Below are positions 27,876 to 35,684 of a stretch of DNA of 64,000 nt, piece by piece. Made by a program: the position numbers and the translations under genes. Position 1 is the stretch's first letter. Each line of letters begins with the position of its first letter. The stretch comes from Altererythrobacter sp. Root672 (GTDB lineage: Bacteria > Pseudomonadota > Alphaproteobacteria > Sphingomonadales > Sphingomonadaceae), in the NCBI RefSeq assembly GCF_001427865.1, contig NZ_LMHH01000002.1, positions 186,001 through 250,000 of the forward strand, in the 5' to 3' direction. A model generated the notes under the pieces. That model was not told the DNA's origin and did no database searches. It worked only from the letters and a program-made list of their open reading frames with translations.

Positions 27876-30800
27876 TGCGAACCTGGGGGCTCTTCTCGCG
27901 CGTTGCGCAAATCCACCCCAGCCTCATGGGTAGGAGCAACGTCCTTCGACAAGCTCAGGACGAACGGAGGTTGGTGTCTTCCCAGTTCCCGTTCGTGCTG
28001 AGCTTGTCGAAGCACCTTGGGCGACCGCTGACGTCGGCGTTTCGTCTCCTCGCCGTAACTCTGCTGTTCGCGGCGGCCTTGTTCGCGGGCAATGCCTTGC
28101 GCGCCGCTGGCGGCGAGGCAGCGGTGCAGCGCGACTACACCCGCGTCATCACCCCGCCCGCTCCGGCCGGGCAGTCGCTGGCCGACATGGCGAGCAAATC
28201 CGACGGCTGTTACTCCTGCCACGTCCGCACCGACGCGCCGACCATGCACGAGAGCCCGGCAGTGCGCCTCGGCTGCACCGACTGCCACGGCGGAGATGCC
28301 ACGGTCACGGGCAACAGCGAACTCGAGCACGACGACCCCGCCTACGTCTCCGCTCGCGAGCGGGCGCACGTGCTGCCGCTCTATCCGGGCAGCTGGCACT
28401 ACCCCTCCTCGGCCAATCCGGAGCGCAGCTACGCCCTGCTCAACCGGGAATCGCCGGAGTTCGTGAAGTTCGTGAACCCGAGCGACTACCGCGTCGCACG
28501 CGAGGCCTGCGGGGCCTGCCACGTCGAGACCATCGAAGCAGCCGAGCGCTCGCTGATGGCCTCGGGCGCGATGCTGTGGGGTGGGGCGGCGTACAACAAC
28601 GGGATCCTGCCGTTTAAGAACTACCTGCTGGGCGAGGCCTACACTCGCGAGGGTGAACCGGCGAAGATCGTCAGCGCCGGCAATCCCCCGGGCACCGTAA
28701 CCCCGGCCCAACAGGCACGTGGCGCCCTGGCGGAACTCTACCCGCTGCCCACCTGGCAGGTCGTCCCCCCCGGCGACGTGTTCCGCGTGTTCGAGCGGGG
28801 CGGGCGCAACATCAGCACCCAGTTTGCCGAGATCGGCCTGCCCAATCCCACCGGCAGCATCCAGCGCCTCGACGAGCCCGGACGGCCCGATCTCAAGCAG
28901 TCCAACCGCGGCCCCGCCACCGGGTTGCGCGTGGCGATCCCGGTGCTCAACATCCACAAGACCCGGCTCAACGACCCGTTCACCTGGTTCATGGGCACCA
29001 ACGACCAGCCGGGCGACTACCGCCACTCGGGCTGCGCCAGCTGCCACGTGATCTACGCCAACGACCGCGAGCCGAGGCACAGCCTGACTTACGCGCAATA
29101 CGGGCGTGACGGGCAATCGGTGACGGTCGACCCAACGATCGCCCCGCTCACCCAGAGCTCAAGTCATGGCTCGGTAAAGCAGCCCGGCGACCACCACGAG
29201 GATGAGCCCGTCAAGCAGAAGGGCCACCCGCTGCGGCACGTGTTCACCCGCTCGATCCCGACGGCGCAGTGCATGAACTGCCACATGCACCAGCCGAACG
29301 TCTTCCTGAACTCGTTCCTCGGCTACACCATGTGGGACTACGAGTCCGACGCCCCGAGCATGTGGCCCGCGCAGCAGACGTACCCCACTGCCGCTGAAGT
29401 CCGCGCTGTCCTCGACCGCAATCCGGAGGGCGCGGCGCCGCGCGGCAAGTGGGGAGACCTCGACTTCTTGCGCAACGTCTATGACCTGAACCCGACGCTC
29501 AAGGACACCCAGTTCGCCGACTACCACGGCCACGGCTGGAACTTCCGCGCGGTGTTCAAGCGCGACCGCGAGGGCAACCTGCTCGACGCCGAGGGCAATA
29601 TTGTCTCGCCCGACGACCCCGAGAAGTGGCGCCGCGAAGGCGAGGACAAGTTCGTCCCCGTCGGCACCAACCCCGGCAAGACAGTCCACCTGATGGACAT
29701 CCACGCCGAGAAGGGCATGCAATGCGCCGACTGCCACTTCGCGCAGGACAGCCACGGCAATGGGCTGATCTACGGCGAGGTCGCCAACGCGGTCGAGATC
29801 GGCTGCAAGGACTGCCACGGCACCGCCGATGCCTATCCGACGCTGTTGACCTCCGGGCCTGCCGCGCCACCACGGGGCAACAACCTCGCCCTCCTGCGCA
29901 ACCCTGACGGCAAGCGCCGCTTCGAGTGGACTTACGACTCCATGGGCCGGCAAGTGCTGGTCCAGCGCTCGATCGTCGACCCTGAGCTCGAATGGCAAGT
30001 GAGCCTGGTCAAGGACAGCGTCGATTCCGCCAACCCGCACTTCAACGCCAAGGCCGCCCGCGCCAAGTTGATGAGCCGAAGCGGGGCGGAGACCGGCAAG
30101 TTCGAGTTCGGCCCCGGCATCGCCCCCACCGAACGCGCGCACCAGGACGGCGAGATGGCCTGCTTCACCTGCCACCTCTCCTGGACCACCAGCTGCGGCG
30201 GTTGCCACTTGCCGATCGAGGCCAACTGGCAGAGCGAGGTCCACCGCTACGAAGGCGAGACCACCCGCAACTTCGCCACCTACAACCCGCAAGTCGCGCG
30301 CGACGAGATGTTCCAGCTCGGCAAGCACATGACCACCAAGGGCAACCAGGTCGCCCCGATCCGCTCGACCAGCGCGCTGGTGCTCAGCTCGACCAATCTC
30401 AACCGGGAACGGATCTACGTCCAGCAGCCGCCGATCAGCTCGATCGGTTTTTCGAGCCAGGCCTTCGCCCCGCACTTCCCACACACCGTGCGCACGACCG
30501 AGACCAAGACCTGCTCCGACTGCCACCTGAGCGACAAGGACGACAACAACGCGATCATGGCGCAGCTGCTGTTGCTCGGCACGAACTACGTCAACTTCAT
30601 CGGCCTCAACGCCTGGACCGGGCTTGAAGGCGGGTTCGAGGCGGTGCGCGTGACCGAGTGGGACGAGCCACAGGCGGTGATCGGCAGCTACCTCCAGCGC
30701 TACGCCTACCCCGACTACTGGCGCCTGCACGTCGAACAGAACAACCGCGAGCTGAAGAACTGGACCCGCGGCAAGACCTTCGACGCCAACCTTTCGGGCG

Positions 30801-32023
30801 AGACCCAGGCGTTCGAGGAATTCGCCAACGTCCACGAGAAAACCAGCGACCGCGTCGGCTGCCTGCAATTGCGCGGCGAGTACATGTACGTGGCCGAAGG
30901 CAAGGGCGGCTTCCGCGTCTATGACGTCGCTTCGATCGCCAACAAGGGCTTCTCCGAGCGGATCCTGACCGCGCCGTTCTCTGCTCTCGGGCAAGACACC
31001 CACGTCGACACCAGGAACGCCACCTGCATGGCGCTGCCGACCAACCAGCCGATCGCCCCGACCCGCAGCACCGCAGAATTGCGCGCACTCAACCAGGAGC
31101 AGGCGTTCCTGCCGATCTACAATTACGCCGCGATCACCGACGCCGAGGAGGGGCTGGTCCTGGTCAACGTCAACACGCTGGCCGACGGCGAATTCCGCAA
31201 CAACAAGCTGAGGCGCGCGGTGACCTGGAATGAGGGCGGGGTGCTAAATGGCGCACGGCATATCGTGCTGGCGGGCGAGGTGGCCTACATCACCACGGCG
31301 GGCGGGCTGGCGGTGGTCGACCTGGCCGATCCGCTCCATCCCAAGCTCGCCGCCGAACGCCCGCTAACCGATGCGCGGGCGAGCGCGATCCAGTTCCGCT
31401 ACCTCTGGGTGACCGATGCCGAGGGCGTGAAGCTGTTCGACGTGACCAACTTGCGCAATCCCATCGCGGTCCCGTCAGGCACAGTGCCGCTAGCCGACGC
31501 GCGGCGGCTCTACATCGCGCGGACTTACGCTTACGTCGCCGCCAAGCAGGACGGCCTCGTGATCCTCAACCTCACCAACCCCATGGCGCCGAAGATCTAC
31601 AAGCAGGAGACTTTCGGCGGCGTGATGAACGACGTCGAAGACGTGGTCGTCGCCTCCACCAACGCCTCGCTGTTCGCCTATGTCGCCGACGGCCGGAATG
31701 GGATGAAGGTGCTGCAACTCACCAGCCCCGACAGCCAGCGCAACTTCTACGGCTTTAGTCCTGCGCCGATGCCCGAGCTGATCGCCTGGGCCAAGACGCC
31801 CTCGCCGGCGCTTGCCATGTCAAAGGGCCTCGACCGCGACCGCGCGGTGGACGAGACTGGCGGGCAGATCGCGGTGTTCGGGCGATTGGGCTCGCGGCCG
31901 TTTACTCGGCCGGAGATGGAGCGGCTGTTCCTGACCAAGGGCGGCGTGCCGTGGAAGGTCAGCGACGAGCCGGACATGGCCGCGTGGGTGCCGGGACGCG
32001 GGCCGGTGGTGGCGAGCAACTAG
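27875..32023 (+). CDS. Giant decaheme cytochrome c with C-terminal LVIVD beta-propeller
   Basis: The protein has up to 1382 residues. Ten CXXCH motifs lie between about residues 112 and 885 (CYSCH, CTDCH, CGACH, CASCH, CMNCH, CADCH, CKDCH, CFTCH, CGGCH, CSDCH). From about residue 1000 the protein has LVIVD-type repeats ([47 protein letters not shown]) expected to form a surface beta-propeller. A hydrophobic export segment lies at about 55-78. The first ~50 residues are encoded partly by a palindromic repeat (27941-28015), so the true start may be ATG 27875, ATG 27926 or GTG 27995. The gene overlaps the upstream barrel gene by one base. It is probably the terminal electron carrier of the locus. 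Confidence 0.88.
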   Translation: MRTWGLFSRVAQIHPSLMGRSNVLRQAQDERRLVSSQFPFVLSLSKHLGRPLTSAFRLLAVTLLFAAALFAGNALRAAGGEAAVQRDYTRVITPPAPAGQSLADMASKSDGCYSCHVRTDAPTMHESPAVRLGCTDCHGGDATVTGNSELEHDDPAYVSARERAHVLPLYPGSWHYPSSANPERSYALLNRESPEFVKFVNPSDYRVAREACGACHVETIEAAERSLMASGAMLWGGAAYNNGILPFKNYLLGEAYTREGEPAKIVSAGNPPGTVTPAQQARGALAELYPLPTWQVVPPGDVFRVFERGGRNISTQFAEIGLPNPTGSIQRLDEPGRPDLKQSNRGPATGLRVAIPVLNIHKTRLNDPFTWFMGTNDQPGDYRHSGCASCHVIYANDREPRHSLTYAQYGRDGQSVTVDPTIAPLTQSSSHGSVKQPGDHHEDEPVKQKGHPLRHVFTRSIPTAQCMNCHMHQPNVFLNSFLGYTMWDYESDAPSMWPAQQTYPTAAEVRAVLDRNPEGAAPRGKWGDLDFLRNVYDLNPTLKDTQFADYHGHGWNFRAVFKRDREGNLLDAEGNIVSPDDPEKWRREGEDKFVPVGTNPGKTVHLMDIHAEKGMQCADCHFAQDSHGNGLIYGEVANAVEIGCKDCHGTADAYPTLLTSGPAAPPRGNNLALLRNPDGKRRFEWTYDSMGRQVLVQRSIVDPELEWQVSLVKDSVDSANPHFNAKAARAKLMSRSGAETGKFEFGPGIAPTERAHQDGEMACFTCHLSWTTSCGGCHLPIEANWQSEVHRYEGETTRNFATYNPQVARDEMFQLGKHMTTKGNQVAPIRSTSALVLSSTNLNRERIYVQQPPISSIGFSSQAFAPHFPHTVRTTETKTCSDCHLSDKDDNNAIMAQLLLLGTNYVNFIGLNAWTGLEGGFEAVRVTEWDEPQAVIGSYLQRYAYPDYWRLHVEQNNRELKNWTRGKTFDANLSGETQAFEEFANVHEKTSDRVGCLQLRGEYMYVAEGKGGFRVYDVASIANKGFSERILTAPFSALGQDTHVDTRNATCMALPTNQPIAPTRSTAELRALNQEQAFLPIYNYAAITDAEEGLVLVNVNTLADGEFRNNKLRRAVTWNEGGVLNGARHIVLAGEVAYITTAGGLAVVDLADPLHPKLAAERPLTDARASAIQFRYLWVTDAEGVKLFDVTNLRNPIAVPSGTVPLADARRLYIARTYAYVAAKQDGLVILNLTNPMAPKIYKQETFGGVMNDVEDVVVASTNASLFAYVADGRNGMKVLQLTSPDSQRNFYGFSPAPMPELIAWAKTPSPALAMSKGLDRDRAVDETGGQIAVFGRLGSRPFTRPEMERLFLTKGGVPWKVSDEPDMAAWVPGRGPVVASN
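27941..28015. repeat. Inverted REP-like pair inside the 5' end of the decaheme gene
   Basis: A 27-base arm at 27941-27967 (GTCCTTCGACAAGCTCAGGA then CGAACGG) is repeated in inverted orientation at 27989-28015, with 25 of 27 bases matching and a 21-base loop. Translated in frame it gives the QAQDER and FVLSLSKH peptides that I associate with a common sphingomonad intergenic repeat. The insertion keeps the reading frame open and lies between the first ATG and the export signal. Confidence 0.85.
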
Positions 32024-32166
32024 ATCCTCCCCGGTACGGGGAGGGGACCATGCGAAGCATGGTGGAGGGGCACAGGCCGATAGTCCTGCCCTCGAGATGT
32101 TGGGTTCACCGACCGTGCCCCTCCACCACCCTGCGGGTGGTCCCCCTCCCCCTTCGGAGGAGGATC
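32024..32166. repeat. Palindromic intergenic repeat, CTCCCC family, copy 1
   Basis: The element begins ATCCTCCCCGGTACGGGGAG right after the decaheme stop codon and ends with the inverted form CCCCCTTCGGAGGAGGAT. It contains internal hairpins (CCATGC-GAA-GCATGG and CCACC-CTGC-GGGTGG) and inverted GGAGGGGCAC/GTGCCCCTCC segments. It fills the space between two convergent genes and could act as a bidirectional terminator. A related copy lies at 39162-39298 and another begins at 63983. Confidence 0.8.
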
Positions 32167-33015
32167 TCACTCCCGTTCGGCGAACATGTCCTGGATCATC
32201 TGCTGGAGCTTGCCGGTGTAATGGGCCAGCACATGCCAATCATCCACCCGCTCGTGGTGGGTGACGAGATTGGCCCCGTCCCAGCGGTGCAGTGAATAGC
32301 ACGGCGGCTCGGCGACGATCAGGTCGCGCCCGTCGGGTTGCTCCTTGTCGATCGAGCGCAAGTCCATCGACACGAGCGGCGCCACTGACGGCGTGACCTG
32401 AAGCGGTATGCCGCGGAAGGTCGCCAGCAACGGGCGATGCAGGTGACCACAGTGAATGGCGAGGATCTGCGTGCGCCCCTCGATCGTCGCGCCGAGGCGC
32501 TGGATCCAGCCCTCATCAGGCAGAGGGTCCATCCAGTCGATGCCGCTGACCACCGGCGGGTGATGAATGAAGATCAGCGTCGGGGTATCGGGCGCCTCGT
32601 CCAGTCGCGCGGTGAGCCAGGCCTGGCGTGCCTCGCAGAAAGCTCCGCCGTGGCGGCCGGTGTCCAGCGTATCGAGCATTATCAACCGTAGGCCATCCTG
32701 CTCGACGACGTATTGCAGGAAGCCCCCGTCCAAACGGACTTGCGGAAACGCGTGCAGCAGCGCCTCGCGGCTGTCGTGATTGCCGACCATCGGCCACACC
32801 GGGAACGGGCATTCGGCCAGCAGTGCCGCCGTCTTGTCGAAGCTCTCGATGTCGCCATTGTCGGTGATGTCGCCGGTCAGCACGAGCATGTCGGGCCGGT
32901 TGGGGCCGTCGAGCAGCCGCCGGAGCGTCACCCGGAACCGCGTGCGGTTGAGTTCCTCCGGCTTGTCGTCCGGCGCGAAACCGATGTGGATGTCGGTCAT
33001 CTGCGCGATCAGCAT
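32167..33015 (-). CDS. CpdA-like class III 3',5'-cyclic-AMP phosphodiesterase
   Basis: The protein has 282 residues and a calcineurin-like metallophosphoesterase fold. All metal-binding motifs of class III cyclic-nucleotide phosphodiesterases are visible: D-x-H in TDIHIG, GD in LTGDITDNGD, GNHD, the HHPP His and GHLH. No signal peptide is present, so it acts in the cytoplasm on cAMP. It is the last gene of the minus-strand operon that encodes a cyclic-nucleotide-binding redox protein, a cytochrome b and an FHA-decaheme protein; 57 bases separate it from the latter. With the CHASE2 cyclase in the facing operon this gives synthesis, sensing and breakdown of cAMP in one locus. Confidence 0.88.
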   Translation of the reverse strand: MLIAQMTDIHIGFAPDDKPEELNRTRFRVTLRRLLDGPNRPDMLVLTGDITDNGDIESFDKTAALLAECPFPVWPMVGNHDSREALLHAFPQVRLDGGFLQYVVEQDGLRLIMLDTLDTGRHGGAFCEARQAWLTARLDEAPDTPTLIFIHHPPVVSGIDWMDPLPDEGWIQRLGATIEGRTQILAIHCGHLHRPLLATFRGIPLQVTPSVAPLVSMDLRSIDKEQPDGRDLIVAEPPCYSLHRWDGANLVTHHERVDDWHVLAHYTGKLQQMIQDMFAERE

Positions 33016-33072
33016 TGCCTAGCCCCCTGCAGGCCGCCCTCCCAAAGCAGCTCCCTTCTCACTTAGCCCTGC

Positions 33073-34800
33073 TCACTTCCGCGCGATCCGGGGCGGCGCG
33101 GCGGCGGCCCCTTCTCGCGGATGGTACGTATGACACATTGCGCAGCTCGATGGCACCTCTGCCTTCACCGCGGTTTCGCCCTGGTGGCAATCGCGGCACT
33201 GGGCGATGCCCGGCAGCAGCAAGTCGGAGGCCGCCTTCGAGGTGTCCGCCGCGTGGCAGGTCGTGCATTTCTCCTGCTTGTGCGGTTCGTGATCGAACCA
33301 GCCGTTGAGGAAGTAGCGCGACTGCTGGGTCACCGGCATGACCTGGAGCGAACCGCCCGACGCGGCGGGCGTATGGCATTCGCCGCACAGCCCCTTCTCC
33401 GACATCGCCCGCGTCATCAGCGCGGTGCCCGGTCCGCCGAAGTTGGCGCGGTAGAGCCCGCCCGAACCGAATTCACCCGGTCTCCGCCGCCCGGTGTTGC
33501 GCGGCATGCGGGCATCGAGCGCGGTGAGTTCGGCCCGCATCTGCTCGACATCGCCGTGGCGCAGGGTGCGGAAGGTGGTACCGACCCGGTCGAACACGAG
33601 GCTGTGGCAGGACTCGCAGTCCTTCTCCATGTCGACCGGCAAGAAGCGGACCCCATCGGCGGTCGGCGTGTGGCAGCTCGCGCAATCAAGCGGCTGGCCA
33701 TAGCCGCGTCCAGCGCCGAGCCGACGGGACATCTGCGCGACGCCGTTGGTCTTGCTCAGGTGCATATCGTGCGGGAAGCGCAAGCCGTTCCACTGCTTGG
33801 GCTTGTCATCGAGCGACGCCCGGCTCAGCTTTTTCTGTCCCGGCGCGGTGAACAGCGCAGCCTGGAACTGCGGATGAAGCTTGCCGAAATCCGCCGCGTT
33901 GCCGAGCGCGGTGTCGGTCAGCCGCTGGTCGAGCGAGCCGTGGCAGTCGGAACAGAACTGCTCGCGCGTCGGCTCCATCCGCCCGGCGCCTTCGTGCTCG
34001 GTGTGGCAGTCGGTGCAGGCGCCGGGGCCGGGCTTGTGGAAAGTGTGGGCGACGTCCCACTGCGCCTCGTCGCCCCAGCTCATCGGCCCGCGGGCGCTGG
34101 CCAGGCGCGGCTGCGCCGAGTGGTCGCCGATGTCCTTGTGGCAGGTGAGGCAAGTCTCGTCGCGCACCGCCACGAAGGGTTCGGTGTGACAGGCCTCGCA
34201 ATTGTCCTCGAGGCCATGATGGACTGAGCTCAGCGCGCCGGTTCGCCAGCTGGCGTCCATCATCACCGCGTCGGGCTTGTTGATACCCGGCGCGACGCGC
34301 GGGCGGTTGAGGTGCGACCAGATCGGCACGGCCAGGAACGCCAGCAAGATCAACGCCAGCGAAATCCATGCGACCTTTCGCTTGCTGGGCATGACCGGGG
34401 CGAGCGAGAAGCCGGCCAGCTCATCGACCTTGCCGGTCTGGCGTTCCTCGGCCTGGCGGACGGTGACGGTTACCTCGCCCCCACTCTCGCCAGCGCCCTC
34501 GCGAGCGAAGGACAAACGGTAGGAGCCCAGGCCGAGTTCAGCCCCGTCCCTTGGATCGATCGTAACGTCGGTGGTCGAGCGACCGTCGACCGTGAACCCC
34601 AGCGTCCCGGCAGCCTGCAACCGCAGCCGGCCGCCCGAAGCAGGCACGATCCCGACGTGGTTCTGCTCCACCGCGAGATCGGGCAGGTGGATGTCGTTCT
34701 CCGCCGCGCGGCCGACGGTCAGCTGGTCTTTCTCGACCGCGCGCTCGCGCACGATCTCGCGGCCGGTGGCGGTCTGGTCGATGCTGCGGATGAGGAACAT
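33073..34800 (-). CDS. FHA-domain, single-transmembrane decaheme cytochrome c
   Basis: The protein has 575 residues. Residues ~20-100 are a forkhead-associated (FHA) fold (LTVGRAAENDIHLPDLAVEQNH). Arg31 is retained, but the usual Ser-Arg of the phosphothreonine pocket is replaced by Glu-Gln. One membrane helix lies at ~143-161 and ten CXXCH motifs follow (CEACH, CLTCH, CTDCH, CSDCH, CASCH, CESCH, CGECH, CTTCH, CRDCH, CAMCH). The FHA domain should therefore be cytoplasmic and the haems periplasmic. The gene starts eight bases after the cytochrome b gene. It looks like the inner-membrane-anchored periplasmic wire of the chain, with a protein-interaction domain inside the cell. I know of no characterised protein of this architecture. 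Confidence 0.88.
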   Translation of the reverse strand: MFLIRSIDQTATGREIVRERAVEKDQLTVGRAAENDIHLPDLAVEQNHVGIVPASGGRLRLQAAGTLGFTVDGRSTTDVTIDPRDGAELGLGSYRLSFAREGAGESGGEVTVTVRQAEERQTGKVDELAGFSLAPVMPSKRKVAWISLALILLAFLAVPIWSHLNRPRVAPGINKPDAVMMDASWRTGALSSVHHGLEDNCEACHTEPFVAVRDETCLTCHKDIGDHSAQPRLASARGPMSWGDEAQWDVAHTFHKPGPGACTDCHTEHEGAGRMEPTREQFCSDCHGSLDQRLTDTALGNAADFGKLHPQFQAALFTAPGQKKLSRASLDDKPKQWNGLRFPHDMHLSKTNGVAQMSRRLGAGRGYGQPLDCASCHTPTADGVRFLPVDMEKDCESCHSLVFDRVGTTFRTLRHGDVEQMRAELTALDARMPRNTGRRRPGEFGSGGLYRANFGGPGTALMTRAMSEKGLCGECHTPAASGGSLQVMPVTQQSRYFLNGWFDHEPHKQEKCTTCHAADTSKAASDLLLPGIAQCRDCHQGETAVKAEVPSSCAMCHTYHPREGAAAAPPRIARK

Positions 34801-34808
34801 TCAGGCCG

Positions 34809-35684
34809 CTACCAGTAGTAGAACACGCTGACGATATGGGCGGCGAGCGCCGCGAGCAGCGCCACGGTCAGCGGGACGTGGACGTAGAGCCACACCTCAA
34901 GCAGCGCCTTCAGCCGCAAGTGTCGGCGGATCTGCTCGAGCTGCCCGTCACGCTTGCGCAGGAGCACGACGACACGCTCGTGGGCCTCGTCGCTGGTCTG
35001 GTCGGCGAGTTCGGCCAAGGCACGCTCTGTCAGGCAATTGCGATAACGTCCTGTCAGGCGAGCGAAGACTCCGGGCGCGAAAGTGTCCTGTCCGAGTGCG
35101 GCGATGATGAGGTCGGCTTCCTCGCGCGCAAGCGGCTGCGCGGCCTGTTCGAGCTGACGGTCGATCGCGGCCAGGGATTCGATCATCTGCCCCTGGGTCA
35201 TCTCGCGCCGGTTGTTGCTCAGCTCCTGCGGCAGGACGGCGTAGACGATGATGCCGTAGACCCCCGAGAGGATCACCAGGATCATCAGGGCATAGGCCAG
35301 CGTGTGCACGTTCCAGCCGAACTGGAACCCCGTGTGCAGCGTCGCGATCACGATCAGCGAGAGGCCGAGATAGACATGCGCGCTGGTCCAGGCCTTGAGC
35401 GACCAGCGCCCCGCCGTGAACGCCCGCTTGCGCACGCCGAGTAGCGAGAGCCACGCGATCAACAGCGCGCCAAGGGTGCCAAGGAGATAGCCGTACCAGG
35501 TCCCGCCATTCGGGCGCGGCGTTACATCAGCGAAGGCATAGCCGAGGATCGCAACCAGGCTGAGCCCGAATGAGACCTTGAGCCAGCGCATGCCCTTGTG
35601 CGCGAGGAAGCTCTCGTGGTCCGAACCACGCCGGATGTCGCTTTCGGACTGACCAGCGAACTCGATGTCGGGAGCGGCCGCCAT
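34809..35684 (-). CDS. Di-heme transmembrane cytochrome b
   Basis: The protein has 291 residues and about five membrane helices (near 33-53, 62-85, 100-120, 127-150 and 262-288). Helix 3 has His-x13-His (AHVYLG to TLHTG) and helix 5 has His-x13-His (YVHVP to AAHIV). This is the two-helix bis-histidine arrangement that holds two stacked b haems across the membrane in ferric reductases and NADPH oxidases. About 110 residues of charged helical sequence separate helices 4 and 5. No FAD domain is attached, but its ATG overlaps the stop codon of the FAD/iron-sulfur protein gene (ATGA), which could supply electrons. The downstream FHA-decaheme protein would accept them. Confidence 0.85.
   Translation of the reverse strand: MAAAPDIEFAGQSESDIRRGSDHESFLAHKGMRWLKVSFGLSLVAILGYAFADVTPRPNGGTWYGYLLGTLGALLIAWLSLLGVRKRAFTAGRWSLKAWTSAHVYLGLSLIVIATLHTGFQFGWNVHTLAYALMILVILSGVYGIIVYAVLPQELSNNRREMTQGQMIESLAAIDRQLEQAAQPLAREEADLIIAALGQDTFAPGVFARLTGRYRNCLTERALAELADQTSDEAHERVVVLLRKRDGQLEQIRRHLRLKALLEVWLYVHVPLTVALLAALAAHIVSVFYYW

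Noticed and set aside
29159-31003. 614-residue minus-strand open frame inside the decaheme gene
   Set aside because: It has no recognisable domain and lies entirely opposite CXXCH-encoding sequence, so it is an antisense shadow.
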